Source of the DNA: Ditylenchus dipsaci
Taxonomy: Eukaryota > Nematoda > Chromadorea > Rhabditida > Anguinidae
Direction of reading: 5' to 3'
DNA length: 64,000 nucleotides
Assembly: GCA_004194705.1 (NCBI GenBank)
Contig: SADC01001307.1
Location: 434,001 to 498,000, forward strand
Made by a program: the position numbers and the translations under genes. The notes beneath the pieces were generated by a model. It was not told where the DNA came from. It ran no database searches and saw nothing but the letters and a program-made list of their open reading frames with translations. Below, piece after piece: positions 11,591 to 23,714 of the stretch. The first letter of the stretch is position 1. Each line of letters starts with the position of its first letter.

Positions 11591-12222
11591 GAATTTCCCC
11601 ACCAAAAGTGTGAAATTCCCCACCAAATTAATTAAATTCCCACCAAATTCAAATTCGTTCTAAAAATAGTGAATTTCCTCACCAAAATTGTGAAATTCCC
11701 CACCAAATTTTTTATTTCATTGTCTGTGCTATTTTCGTGTATAAAAAATCGAGAATTGTCTCTTTTTCGTTCATGGAAGGCAGTTCTAGTAATTATGCTA
11801 ACGGAATTCGGTTTCTCATGTTCTCATCACATGTTTGAAAAATCGACTGGGCGAATCAGAACTCCGGTCAGATGGGCTCAGAATTCCAGGTTTAGGATGA
11901 TTTTGAGTGGTTCAGGGTGATGTTCTGAGCGATTAAAAAAGTTTACACTTCTTTAGTAAACCCCCAAAAAAACCAACTTTCAGGGGCTTCTGGCCATTCC
12001 GGGGTGGGATTCTAAGCAATCCAAGTCATTTTCAGGCTGAAAATTTTAATTCTTGCAAAATTTGGTCGGTCTTGGACAGAAAAAGGCATAAATAATTATT
12101 TAAAAAATTTGGTGGGAATTTCACAATTTTGGTGGGAAATTCACTATTTTGGAACGAATTTGAATTTGGTGGGGAATTTCATTAATTTGGTGGGGAATTT
12201 CACACTTTTGGTGGGGAAATTC
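11591..12222. mobile_element. Foldback with ttccccaccaaa arms
   Basis: The left arm 11591-11712 holds five gaaattccccaccaaa words. The right arm 12105-12222 holds their complement in mirrored order, including the odd spacer attcaaattcgttctaaaaa. The interior 11713-12104 has no supported gene. Confidence 0.65.
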
Positions 12223-12337
12223 AATTTGATCCATTAAAATTTACAGTTTGCAGTGCATGTGGACATCCTAATTCACCACTTGTGCCGGATATCGATTGAG
12301 CGGACCAACATAGTGAACTTCTTGAACTTATCTACAT

Positions 12338-12570
12338 GTTACGTATTTGTTTTATCTACTCTATTCTCTCTAATTATAAACCCTCTCTAATTATAGACCC
12401 CCTCGACTTTGAGGGTCTGTATCTCGTAGCAGAGAAAACATTTTGCAAATCTGTTATTTGCGTTTTCTTTGCTCCCATGAGCTCTACCGATCCCACTTTT
12501 CAGATCTTAGTTGAGTACCCTGAAAATCTTGAGATCAAATTAATTAATTTCCGATTTTCGGGAGGTTGAA
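12338..12570. mobile_element. Degraded TACCGTATT-family copy, tag aattata
   Basis: Two ctctctaattatagacc-like units and a ccctcgactttgagggtct block match the interior of the copy at 9551-9804 in inverted orientation. The tag here is aattata instead of gcgctta. The termini have decayed. Confidence 0.4.
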
Positions 12571-12889
12571 AAATTATAGATTGGGTGAAAAAATCAAACC
12601 ATCTTCAGGATAGGATTCTGGTTGGGTTCAATGGTTTCAATTACTTTCATCTAAATCCAAAATTTCGAGTTCTAGAGAGAAATGCCCATTTAAAGGACTA
12701 TTCTCACGATGATTTGGTGGTCTTCCGCCAATTCAAACAACTTTTCCTAATCATTGATCTTCTCTTCGGATTTTTAAACCTTGTTTCTAACAAACAAGGC
12801 CTAGAATTCAATTTTGGGTTTAGTTTTTCAGAAACTCGATGAAAAAAAAACCGTAAATCTAACGATTAGGGAAAATTTTTCAATTGGTG

Positions 12890-13140
12890 GGGGACAACCA
12901 GACCACCGTGAGCATGTTCCTTTAAAGGACCATAGCCGTCGCCGAAAACGAGAATTTCAGATGTTTGAATTCGCGCGGGACAGTTATCTTTCGTCTTTCA
13001 TTTTACTCTTTTGAATCATTCGAAGCAGGTCCAAAGAGTAGAGTGCAAGACGAAATTGAAATGTCCCGCGCCAATTCAAACATTTGAAATTCTCATTGTC
13101 GGCGACGGCTATGGTCCTTTAAGGGAGGCGCCAGGTGGTT
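12890..13140. mobile_element. Short inverted-repeat element
   Basis: ttcctttaaaggaccatagc, cgtcgccgaaaacgagaatt and gaattcgcgcgggacagtta are mirrored by 13033-13130 around a centre near 13005. Flanking regions 12590-12840 share the core gatcttctcttcggattttt with 13600-13760 and 45800-45960. Confidence 0.45.
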
Positions 13141-13557
13141 TACATACACACTCTGATGCTTACTGGTCTTTTAAAGACTAGCTTATGGCTATTAGTAAAA
13201 AAATAACGTCTGCTACTACCAGGATTTGAACCTGTTATTTCATGTTCGATGTTTTGAAAAAGGCGCGAACTCAAAAATAAGACAAACTAGGGTAGTGGAG
13301 TTGGCCGGTCAAAATCTTTTCGAGAATTTGATCGGTCAAAATATTTTTACTTTCGGTCAAAATCTCCAATAGGGTAAAAGAGGAAATAGAAGGCCGAAAA
13401 ATAAGAAGAAACAAATTTGTTTTGCCAAACAAACAAAGGCATCCTCAGACATGCATATTCTCATATCAATAATCCACAAAAACGAAAAACAGCACTTTGA
13501 AAGCTATATAAAGAGTTAACTATACAGCGAAAGTCGACTGTGAAACTTGAGTTGACT

Positions 13558-13808
13558 TAAAGGGGCATCCCCACGCTAATAAGAGGTTGTGCCGGGAATT
13601 CAAAATTTTTTCCTAATCATTGAACTTCTGTACGGATTTTTCAACTTGGTTTCTAACCAAACCATACCTAAAATTCAATTCTAGGCCTTGTTTTGTTAGA
13701 AACCAAGTTGAAAAATTCTTACAGAAGTTCAACGACTGGGAAAAATTTTTGAATTCCCGGACGCCACCTCTTATTAGCGTGGACATGCCCTTAAAGGGGC
13801 ATGCTCGC
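13558..13808. mobile_element. Inverted-repeat element, family shared with SLC4 intron
   Basis: ttaaaggggcatccccacgc and gcgtggacatgcccttaaag are inverted. The core aacttctgtacggatttttc recurs at 45822-45845 (gaagttctgtacggattttt) and 12760 in related palindromes. Confidence 0.5.
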
Positions 13809-13962
13809 CGCAGATGGGAATATTTTAAAAGGCGGGTACCAGGTCAATTCAAAAAAAGAATTATTTTAAAATAAAAATTTTTGAGTACTCTTCCGGCAAA
13901 ATATATGTTTTATTTATTAAATAATAATAAATGCTTCGACTAAGTAATAGTATAGGTGGGGC

Positions 13963-15600
13963 AAAGCTTTTCCTTGCTGCAAAAAGATTTTTTTTGCTCC
14001 CAAAGAACTTTTTTTGCTCCCAAAAGACTTTTTTGCTGCTAATTTGTTTCTGCTGCAAAAAGAATTCTTTTTGCTTCTAAAATACTTTTTTTGCTGCAAA
14101 TATTGTTTTGCTTCACATGCCTTCTTTGCAGCATTTTTCACAAGAATTTTCAACTATTATACATATTTTGCGGTCAATTTGTCCACAACATTTTCATTAT
14201 TTTTTATGTACAAATAAACCATGCTATTCAACCCAAAATTGTGTGCTGAAAACAGTTTGTTGAGACCAAAATCCTGTTTTGGCTAACTAGAATCTCAATA
14301 CCCAGGTGATTTATGAAAAAAACAGTACCCATTTTAAGATAGTCGGCACTTATGCACTTCGGAAGGGTAGGGGGTGGGTTAGGGGGTTGGCATTCTATAA
14401 TAATTTGAGAAAAGTATTTAAACATCCCCTAAGTAATTGTTTTACGCAAGTTTTTAAGTTTTATTTAATTTTCGCCCCTGAAATGCATAAGTATCAGGTA
14501 GTCGACCTTGAAATTAAGTGAATCATTCAGATTGAGTATTTAAATAATCATATCATGCCTAGAAGAGTGCCTCGAGTACGTCACTGTATATGAAAAGTGG
14601 CTAGGAGACATTTGGCAAAAACGACATTTGGCAAAAACGACATTTGCCCAAACGACGTTTGGCAAAACGACATTTGCCAAACGACGTTTGGCAAAACGAC
14701 ATTTGGCCAAACGACATTTGGCAAAACGACATTTGCCCAAACGACGTTTGGCAAAACGACATTTGGCCAAACGACATTTGGCAAACGACATTTGCCAAAC
14801 GACGTTTGGCAAACGACATTTGGCCAAAACGACATTTGGCAAAACGACATTTGCCAAACGACATTTGGCAAAACGACATTTGCCAAACGACATTTGCCAA
14901 AACGACATTTGGCAAAACGACATTTGGCCAAACGACATTTGGCCAAACGACATTTGGCCAAACGACATTTGGCAAAACGACATTTGCCCAAACGACATTT
15001 GGCAAAACGACATTTGGCAAAACGACATTTGCCAAAACGACATTTGGCAAAACGACATTTGCCAAACGACGTTTGGCAAAACGACATTTGGCAAACGACA
15101 TTTGGCAAAACGACATTGCCAAAACGACATTTGGCAAAACGACATTTGCCAAACGACATTTGGCAAACGACATTGGCCAAACGACGTTTGGCAAAACGAC
15201 ATTTGGCCAAACGACATTTGGCAAAACGACATTTGCCAAAACGACATTGGCAAAACGACATTTGCCCAAACGACATTTGGCAAAACGACATTTGCCCAAA
15301 CATACTAAATATTTGGAAACAATTAATGACGGAACCATCTGTCTGTCTGATTCCACTGGTACCATATTCACCGTTTTGCCAAATGTCGTTTGGGCAAATG
15401 TCGTTTTACCAAATGTCGTTTGGCCAAATGTCGTTGTGCCAAATGTCGTTTGGGCAAATGTCGTTTTGCCAAACGTCGTTTGGGCAAATGTCGTTTTTGC
15501 CAAATGTCTCCTAGCCTGAAAAGTCGACTTTTGTCGCGAAATTTTCAGGCAGTACTTAAGCTGTTCAGCCGGACCCCATCTGGAGAATAAGGGACTACCA
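13963..15600. mobile_element. Truncated copy of the gcagcaaaa foldback element, interrupted by a second foldback
   Basis: The left arm at 13963-14120 (ggcaaagcttttccttgctg then repeated tttttgctgc/tcccaaag words) and the core (14125-14598, 15517-15600) match the complete copy at 21991-23216, including gtttgttgagaccaaaatcc and ctggagaataagggacta. The right arm is missing after 15600. The element at 14599-15516 was inserted later. Confidence 0.65.
14599..15516. mobile_element. Foldback element with acgacatttggcaaa arms and an 8-bp target duplication
   Basis: Termini are GGCTAGGAGACATTTGGC and its exact complement. The left arm (14608-15300) is about 45 degenerate copies of a roughly 15-bp word acgacatttggcaaa. 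The right arm (15373-15513) holds about nine inverted copies. A 72-bp unique loop (15301-15372) separates them. The flanks carry an identical 8-bp duplication tgaaaagt (14591-14598 and 15517-15524). The related sequence at 22740-22765 has a single tgaaaagt and no insert, so it serves as an empty site. Long ORFs across this array in all frames are repeat artefacts. Confidence 0.85.
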
Positions 15601-15833
15601 GACCTCAAAGTCAAGGGGGGCGCTTTTTAGAGCGGGGGCGCTTATTAGAGGAAATACGGTATATGTCAAAATGACCGCGGGTGCTCAACAAAAATCTGAA
15701 AAGTGAAATCAGGGGAGCTCGTGGTAACTAAGAAACGCAAAAAAGATTTGAAAAAAAACATTCTGAGCTGAAATATAGGTCATTGAGGGTGCCCGTTTAT
15801 TAGAGGGTGCCCTTTTGTTAGAACGAATACGGT
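15598..15833. mobile_element. Right-end halves of two TACCGTATT-family copies
   Basis: At 15600-15660 agacctcaaagtcaaggggg is followed by gcgcttattagaggaaatac and ggta. At 15786-15833 gggtgcccgtttattagagg and gaacgaatacggta follow. The left ends are missing. The first shares interior sequence with 9551-9804. Confidence 0.4.
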
Positions 15834-15934
15834 AACCTTATAATAGAGATCGAAGTATATGACTTATGGCTAACTTTCTTTTACTTCAAATCAAGAGAAA
15901 TTTTTGACCAAAAACGACCTGGAAATGTTTTACT

Positions 15935-16945
15935 TTATATACACATCGCCTTAGGTCACAGGTTCGACTACCACTGGCTGCAGACCTTATTTTTTCTCTT
16001 TTTATTTACAAGTTTAGTGTCGAAATGTAGCTAAGCTTCTGGGCTTTCATTTGAGCTATCATACAGATGAAAAGTTGGTATACAGTTAGGGCTAAAATAT
16101 AAAAAATCCAATTCGATGAAATCCTCAATAAGACTATACCAGTACTTTTCGATAGTATCCTAGAACTGACGTTTTTCCCCAATTTTAATTTACATATTCA
16201 TTTGCAACCTTACACTCAAAATGTAGCTCTGCTTCTTCCCGGCCTTTTCAGCATACGGTTGTATAAAATAATGTAAATTGAAACCGCAAAAAATCTCAGT
16301 TCTAGTTCGCATCATTTTGGCTGTTTTCCTCTAATTTTGGTAGTCATTGCCGAAAATCGCAAAATTGAGGCAGTTATGGCTTGTTCACGTTGTTAGAGTT
16401 AGAGTTTGAGTTAGAGTTAGAGTTCGGGATTTTGGTTACGTGAACACCTCTGATCCTACCTCTAACTCGAACTCAAACTCTAACTCGAGGGTGTTCATGT
16501 ACCTAGAGTTAGAGTTCGAGGTTGCATTTGAAGGTGTTCATGCATATAACTTGGATTTTATTTTAGTAAACCTCCTAAAAACTAACTTTCAGTGGCTTTA
16601 GACGGCTTTGGAGTGAGATTCTGAGCTATCTAAGCTATATACATGAACATTTTCAAACTCGACCTATAACTCTAACTCGGTGTACGTGAACACCATCGAG
16701 TTAGAGTTTGAGTTCGGGTTTTTGAGTACATTAACACCTCTTACCCGAACTCTAACTCGAACTCAAACTCTAATAACGTGAACAAGCCATTACTGACAGT
16801 AAAGCAGTGCTGGAAATGGTTGCAATCGATCGCTCGATGATTTTTGGACCTGAAAGTCAAAAAACTTACTAAAAAATTAAATTAAAACACCCCCAGAGGG
16901 ACTAGAACTTTCGACAAAAGGCGATGCGTATATAAAGTTGCGTAA
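15935..16945. repeat. Inverted tRNA-3'-end-like segments about 1 kb apart
   Basis: tatacacatcgccttaggtc and ggttcgactaccactggctg (15939-15985) are mirrored by agtcctctggggg-type sequence and aaaggcgatgcgtatataaa (16887-16940). The ggttcgactacc word resembles a tRNA T-arm (B box). It encloses 16375-16795. Interpretation open. Confidence 0.35.
16375..16795. mobile_element. Inverted element with gagtta hexamer arms
   Basis: atggcttgttcacgttgtta and taacgtgaacaagccattac are inverted ends. The arms are tandem gagttagagtt/aactctaactc words. A shorter copy with the same ends is at 36001-36092. Confidence 0.6.
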
Positions 16946-16995
16946 CTGTACACCACTTTTTTAAATGGTGCAGTACTTTTGAACCACCCTGTAAA

Positions 16996-18908
16996 TTCGC
17001 ATTTTTACAAAAACATAACCTATTCGCTCTACCTTAATTATCGATTTTTTTTCCAACTTTTGGCAGTTCTCAATCAAACTACGCGTTTTGTTTTGAAGGC
17101 CTTGATGTATAACTATAAAGTTTGATGGAATGATTCAATCGCAGTCGAGAAAACTCCTTTTTTATGTGACACTGGTACTATCAAGACAGTACTTCTACCA
17201 ATTAGATGAATACCTATTGTTTTTGGTGTGGGCTGAAGAAAAAATGATTGGTGATCCATCATTTTTGGGAAGAATAAAATTGTCAGAGAGAAAGAGGGTC
17301 AACAAACAACTGAATTGTATTGTAGGTTGATACCGCTCCCAAACACTGATTTTACCATTCTTTGGAGTAGTCTGTTGTCTCTTCCTTCATCCACCAAGAC
17401 CGGAAATCAGTGGCGCTGTTATGATGGCTGTTGTTTGGGCGAAGAAGAAAAAGGAAGACCAACGAAGAAAAGGAAGTCCAACACAGCCATAGGCAAATGG
17501 GTGTGAGCAAACCTGGGTTCCACTAAGCGAAAAAAACGCGTGGGGTGACTCGTGGCTGAGAATATTTGATGTGTAATTGATATTTATTATCGCGTGTTTT
17601 ATGTATGCGTGTGTCATAGATCGATTTATTTCTTGCTGTCCACCCCTGATTTTCAAAACACTATGACTTAATTGACACCGTAATGACTGCATTTTCACAT
17701 TTTTGAAATTTTCACTAACTTTAGCATTGTATAAAAGTTTATACCATGAATATCAGCTTTCCAATGAGCCATGTAAATCTACTGAATAATTTCGGGATGT
17801 TGAAATTAGGGTCTTTGAATGAAGTAACAAAAGTATTCCCAAAATTATTTGGTAGAGACTGGTACCTCGCTATAAATCTTAGATTCAAGGCTAATGCTGC
17901 TATATAAAGAAAATCAAAGAGAAAAAGCAAAGTTAAAATGAAAAAGTGGACAGTGGAGATGTGCCAGATTATTATTGCTCGTAGTGAAAGAAACTAATGG
18001 CAGTGCATTCAGGTTAGACTCATATATTTGGTTTTTTATACCTAAAAATAGGATGTTCTTACCCTTTTAACTTCATTCATATTTTTTGAACTTTTGGATA
18101 TTACTTCAACTAATACATTACGAAAAGTTGACTGGTCAACTATACAAACTAAGTCCTTGACTAATCTCTTGATTTTCGGGTACAAAGGAATGAATAATTA
18201 CTCATATCACCTCATTTAACTTCTACTAACACAATAGTTGGTATGGTTTTACTCAAAGCATGTGTCCTGCGGGCATTTGTGCCCTTTTCAGTTTGGTTGA
18301 TTCATAGTTTGTTGTAGTCTCATCTTTCTCTCTCCCTTATTTGACTACTACCAATGAAACGTCATTGATTTAGTCAGCAATCGTCATCAATTAATCACAG
18401 CGATTGATAAATTCTTTATTCATACACCGGTTATTATTATTCTAAGTTGCGCTCCCACTATAAATACATGTGGCTGTCAGTCAGTCCACTTGCTATTGTT
18501 TATTTAATTTCAACTTAATGTAAAAGCGGCTCTCTTTTTTGCAAAGATAAATGTTCACTTCTCTCTTACTAATAAGGAACCGATTTTTCTATTTTTCCGA
18601 CAAAGTAAGCCTAAGGTTTTTTTTAACCCTAGAATTACTGTTAGTGACTCTTTGTAGGGTGCTTGTGTTGAATCTTTCTATCGCGATATGTTTTTGTGAA
18701 TCGGCAATTTTTCAAAATCGAATTTTTAAAATGACTTTTAAGTTAGTGTAAAAGTTTTTCTATTAAACCTATAATTTTGACACCGAATTCCTGTTCAGCA
18801 TGTTAGATTTACTTGAAAAACAGCTTTTAAATTTTAAAAAATCGAATTTAAAATTCCAGTCGAGACAATAAACACTCAAATAATATTTGGATACTCTAAG
18901 CTTTTTGG
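16996..18908. other. Gene-free stretch
   Basis: No convincing exon, RNA gene or element. Short ORFs around 17130-17506 lack splice-consistent continuation and resemble no family. Confidence 0.4.
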
Positions 18909-19096
18909 TACAGTCGACTCTCTCGTTAACAAACCCGAAGGGACCGCACGTATTACTTCGTTGACGAGAGAGTTTGTTAACCAAAGAGTTCGTTAACGAC
19001 CAAACCAACCAAGCTAAACCAAAAAGTCTTGGCCGAAAGTTCGTTAACGAGAGTAATTTGCTAACGAGAGATTCGTTAACGAGAGAGTCAACTGTA
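18909..19096. mobile_element. Pogo-like element with cgttaacgag repeats
   Basis: ta-cagtcgactctctcgtt and aacgagagagtcaactg-ta are inverted with TA flanks. Several ttcgttaacgagag words lie in tandem in between. Confidence 0.6.
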
Positions 19097-19559
19097 ATCA
19101 AATGATTGTTGTTTCCAGTGCGACAGAAATAGTACTTTCAGTTAACACTTTCATGATTTTTAACGTAAGGCTCTCAGAAATCCGAAAATTTAAATAGCTT
19201 CAACACAACCAGCTACCGATACATTGATATAATTATACAGAAATAAGGATGGTCGGCGTTCACTCCAACTTTTGTCCCATCTCACAAGGTACCCTCCCAG
19301 AGTGTCATTTTGAGAACCCTATCATGGAATGTTTTTACCGCAAAAAGTGGTACGACCATTAGATCGAAGTTATGAAATGACCATGTTACAGGTCACAGTG
19401 TGTCAAAATCGAAAACGCGCAAACTCGGGGTTTTCATGTCGTGACAAAAAATGTTCATCATTTGATCTATTTTTTATACAGATTTTGAGAGTCCTGCCAA
19501 AATGGCCCAAAAGCATGTTTTTTTGCTGTTTTAATGCTTGAAACGTGTAGAAAACACGT

Positions 19560-19795
19560 TTTTAGGTGTGGAAGGCCATTTTTAGAAAAAAAATTTGACC
19601 AAATTTTGACTTTTTGCCTTGGGGGAGCAAAGTAAACCGCCTATGGAGGGTACCTGGATGTCCCCCACCTTAACCTTTAACTTTCTTTTTCTTACTAGAA
19701 TAGGCAAAAAGAGTATCTAAATGCATTTTTTTGTTAAGAGTCTTCTCCGATTCCTCTCTAAGGTAAGTGAGTGCGCGCATCTCTACCCTAATCTC
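19560..19795. mobile_element. Half copy of the GC-hairpin element
   Basis: ggaaggccatttttagaaaa, ctttttgccttgggggagca and gtaagtgagtgcgcgcatct follow the order of the left half of the copy at 34737-35459. The GC hairpin and right half are missing. Confidence 0.45.
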
Positions 19796-20001
19796 TTATC
19801 AACCACTAAATTTTAGGATCAGCTAGGAAGTCATAAATTATCTACAAGATCATGCAATAAAAAAATTCTGATGATAGGATCCTTAAAATGTCAACCCGGG
19901 AGGACCCTTGTCGCTGACAAGCTCTCAGTAATCTAGACTTTTTTTTGGAAATTTTGTTCAAATGTGGATTTCCAAAAAAAATTTACATACTTAAAAATAC
20001 A

Positions 20002-20166
20002 TACCGTATTCATTCTAATAGAAGAGCACGCTGTTTTATTTTTCAACCCCGAAATTTTTTTGGATTTGTCTTAAAAATGCAATGAAAAGTGGTTTACCCC
20101 CCTAGTTTTGGTCCTAGGGGGCGCTCTTCTATTAGAGACTGCTCTTCTAATAGAATCAATACGGTA
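20002..20166. mobile_element. TACCGTATT-ended element, tag gaagagca/tgctcttc
   Basis: The left end is taccgtattcattctaatag, then aagagcacgctgttttattt and ttcaacccc. The right end has gcgctcttctattagag, then ctgctcttctaatag and aatcaatacggta. Same architecture as the copy at 9551 but a different tag. Confidence 0.6.
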
Positions 20167-20279
20167 TGTGTAATCCTGTCTAATCTTTAAAATTTGTATG
20201 AAAACCCTGTTGAACTGTCTTTTAAGTTCATTGAACTGCAAGACTATGACTCGGATCCTGCTTTTTTATGATAGTTTAC

Positions 20280-20430
20280 TACCGTATTTTATCTATTAAA
20301 CCACTCTCTATTAAACGGGGATTATTTTTCAACTCTCGAAAAATACGAAAATTGTTAATTGAAAATGGCCTTAACTCTGAAATCCTAGTCAAAAATGGAG
20401 GGGTGGGGGATTATTAGAGAAAATACGGTA
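20280..20430. mobile_element. TACCGTATT-ended element, tag ggggatta
   Basis: Left end taccgtattttatctattaa, with ggggattatttttcaactc inside. Right end gggggattattagagaaaat and acggta. It lies only 113 bp from the copy at 20002-20166, yet the tags differ. Confidence 0.55.
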
Positions 20431-21981
20431 TACGTGACTCTGAATAATTTGCTTCCAAAGCCATCTTTTCCACTTTTGTATTCTGTTGCCTTAGAAGGTC
20501 TTCTGCTCTAATTGATGAATAAGGCTGTTTTTTATTCCGCTATAGCATTCCTTCGCTTTTTAAAAAACCTTGTGATTTGTGCGGCCGAATAAGAGTGAGA
20601 CATTTTTTGTTGGTTTCTTTTCGTTTGCATGCTTTCCACCCTGATTCCTCTTTTCCACATTCTGCAAAGTCTAGATGATGGAGATCTTTGACAGTTCCTT
20701 CTAATTTAATGGGGACAAAAATAAAAATTCAATCAGGTTTTCTTTTTACAACTCAACAAATTACACTAAGGAAATTTTGTCATGGACATTATCTTGGCTC
20801 TCTACAAATTGCTCTTACAATTCAAAGACACAAGCCAAGAAAATGCCAATTGGGCGTGCATATGCACCAAAATGTTGTGGTTGCGCCATGGCCATTGCAC
20901 CCAAAAGGCACTGAATATGCTCCTGTTCACTTTTGCAGGGATGGCACATAATTGTTGTTGTTGCATGTTGGGTGGTGCAAACGTGCTCAGCCCTCTCTGT
21001 CTCTCACTTCCAAATCTGGGAGTAGAAGGAAATATATTCTCTTCTAGATTATTGTACACTCACGAGCAAAAAGGTGGATAAGGTGTTCGATTGAAAAAAA
21101 AATATTTTTAATATTCTAAAGAGTTTTAGTGTTTTGAACTAAATTTTTCTTTTTAGAGCAACTTTTTTGAAATTTTTACGTAGAGACGAACAAATAAGAT
21201 TTGCCAGAATTTTAATAAAATTTTAAAATCGTCAATATTTTTATTGCAGACTTTGATGCAGACTTGTGTTGTCACACTAAAATTGGAAGGGTAAACAGAT
21301 CTTGTTTCCTTGTCTCGTCTGGTGGATTTCGGTATATTGGTCTATTTTTTGTGCCCACAATATTTATTGTGTTTGTAAAGTTCTGCTTATTTTCACAGTG
21401 TTTGTTTTGTTACATCTGAGAAGAGAGAAAATGTAAGGGTTTTTTGTGTTTAATAAAACGTAGACATTTTTGTTCTCGTTTTCGTTATGGGTGTATCAAT
21501 ACGTGCTTTTTGTCCATCAAAGGTTAAAGCCATAAATCATACAGTTGAGAAAACTAAGTCTTGCATTGTGAGAGATTCTCGATTGTTTTGATAAATCAAA
21601 ATTATTGTTTGTTTTTTGCTTGATTCTTTTCATCATATTTGTGGTAAAAGAGCGAGTACAGAGAATTTGTTACTTTTGTGCGCAAAAACCCATAACATTT
21701 TTTAGGTTTTCAAATTCTACATTTATATTTCAGTTTAGTGCTAAGTGACACAGTGTTATGAGCAACTGTCCAAGCTTCTCCTGTTGTTAAAATTATACTA
21801 TTGTTATTGAAATCTTTTTTGAATACTAGTCTCAGGAAAGTTACCATACAATTTTAGCCAGTGATATAAACTAAAATTTGATTAGTTTTCGAAAATAAGT
21901 CAAAAAATGGTTTTGAGTTAATGTTTCGAAACATGTAGTTTTGTACAGGGGGTTTTGCAAATTACATTGTACAAAACTACA
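20431..21981. other. Gene-free stretch
   Basis: Overlapping short frames at 20688-21081 occur on both strands and show no motif. Otherwise low-complexity AT-rich DNA. Confidence 0.4.
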
Positions 21982-21990
21982 GTTTTGAAA

Positions 21991-23216
21991 GGGCAAAGCT
22001 TTTCCTTGCTGCTAAAAGACTTCTTTTTGCTCCCAAAGGACTTTTTTTTGCTGCTAATTTTGTCTGCTGCAAAAAGACTTTTTTTTTGCTCCAAGAAGAC
22101 TTTTTTTTGCTGCAAAAAGACTTTTCGTGCTGCAAAAAGACTTTTTTTGCTGCTAAAATACTTTTTTTGCTGCTAAAATACTTTTTTTGCTGCAAATATT
22201 CTTTTGCTTCACATGCCTTCTTCGCAGCATTTTTCACTAGAAATATCAATTATTATACATATTTTGCGGTCAATTTGTCCACAAAACTTTTATTATTCTT
22301 AGGAACGAATAAACCATGCTATTCAACCCAAAATTGTGTGCTGGAAACAGTTTGTTGAGACCAAAATCCTGTTTTGACTACCTAGAATCTTTAATACCTG
22401 GGTTATTTATTTAAAAAAACAGTACCCACTTTAAGGTAGTCGCGACATATGCACTTGGACGGGGGGGGGCACTTTATATTGATTTGAGAAAAGTGTTTAA
22501 ACATCTGCTAAGTAACTTTTTTACGCTCAGAATGATTTAAAGCTATTTTCTGACACCTTCCTAAATGAAAAATCAATTTTTTGTAAAAAATTCAACCAAA
22601 ATTTAAGTTTTTATTTAATTTTTGCCCCTGAAATGCATAAATACCAGGCAGTCGACCTTAAAATTAAGGGAATCATTCAGACTGAGGATGTATATAATTA
22701 TATCATGCCTAGAGCAGTGGCTTGAGTGATTTAGTGTGTATAAATTTAGTGTGTATGAAAAGTCGGTTTTTGCCGCGAATTTTTAGGCGGTACTTAAGTT
22801 GTCCAGCTGGACCCCACCTGGAGAATAAGGGACTATCTGGGTTTCGAAAGTGTGATTAATTGACCTGTGGACAAATCGACGTGTGGACGAATTGGCGAAT
22901 GCACGAATTGACCGTGGACGCATTGACTGTGAACGAATTGACCGCAAAATATGTATAATAGTTGAAAATTCTTGTGAAAAATGCTGCGAAGAAGGCATGT
23001 GAAGCAAAACAATATTTGCAGCGAAAAAAAAGCATTTTAGCAGCAAAAAAAAGTTTTTAGCAGCAAAAAAAAGTCTTTTTGCAGCACGAAAAGTCTTTTT
23101 GCAGCAAAAAAGTCTTTTGGCGCAAAAAAAAGTCTTTTTGCAGCAAAAAAATTAGCAGCAAAAAAAGTCCTTTGGGAGCAAAAAGAAGTCTTTTAGCAGC
23201 AAGGAAAAGCTTTGCC
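21991..23216. mobile_element. Complete foldback element with tandem gcagcaaaaaaagtctttt arms
   Basis: The left terminus GGGCAAAGCTTTTCCTTGCTG and the right terminus ending GCAAGGAAAAGCTTTGCC are inverted. Each arm is about 210 bp of tandem roughly 20-bp words of the type ttttgctgcaaaaagacttt. The core contains a second tandem set (22855-22935, gaattgaccgtggac-like). The flanking gttttgaaa is repeated exactly (21982-21990 and 23217-23225), a 9-bp target duplication. There is no coding capacity. Confidence 0.75.
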
Positions 23217-23714
23217 GTTTTGAAAACACTTTTTGAGTTAGGTGATATTTATTAGAGTTAATCAAATATTCTAATACATCTTTTTGTAATGTCCCACTTA
23301 GTTTTGTACTTTAAAAGAAGGTAAGGGAACCTGACTGTGACCTGGATGAACTTCGAACTTTTCATCGAAATTTCCCCAGATCACGGCCAGGGTATCTTCC
23401 TTGTAAGTGGCAATTATTTGTCAAAGTCATCAGCTTTAAACATTCATTGTAAATACGGCTTGAAAGATCCGACAAATGATGTCGTATACGCGTATAAATT
23501 CAGCTGTTACTGTCTCCGGAGGTCTATTATTGAGCTCTTTTTTTTGTAAAATCCACAAAAAATCAATTCGCGTAATGTTGTTTAACTTCGGAAATTTGTG
23601 TTCATTTCGCGCATGTTGATACAATACCCTAAAATTTCACTTTTAGAATTCCAAGTGTGGTATTGTATATCTATCAAATCAAACTATTGGAATATCTCTT
23701 GACTTTTCTCACTG

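Noticed and set aside
13205..13260. tRNA gene on the minus strand
   Set aside because: Only a T-arm-like ggttcaaatcc is present. There is no D-arm or acceptor pairing.
14608..15300. CRISPR-like direct repeat array
   Set aside because: There are no unique spacers of constant length. The array is one arm of a foldback with a target duplication, and the genome is eukaryotic.
14540..15614. Long overlapping ORFs (226-337 codons) in several frames on both strands
   Set aside because: They are translations of the acgacatttggcaaa array. All frames stay open because the word lacks stop codons. No start context or non-repeat sequence supports coding.
21955..22358. ORFs rich in Phe, Leu and Ala on both strands
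   Set aside because: They translate tandem tttttgctgc words of a foldback arm. The amino-acid pattern simply repeats the word.
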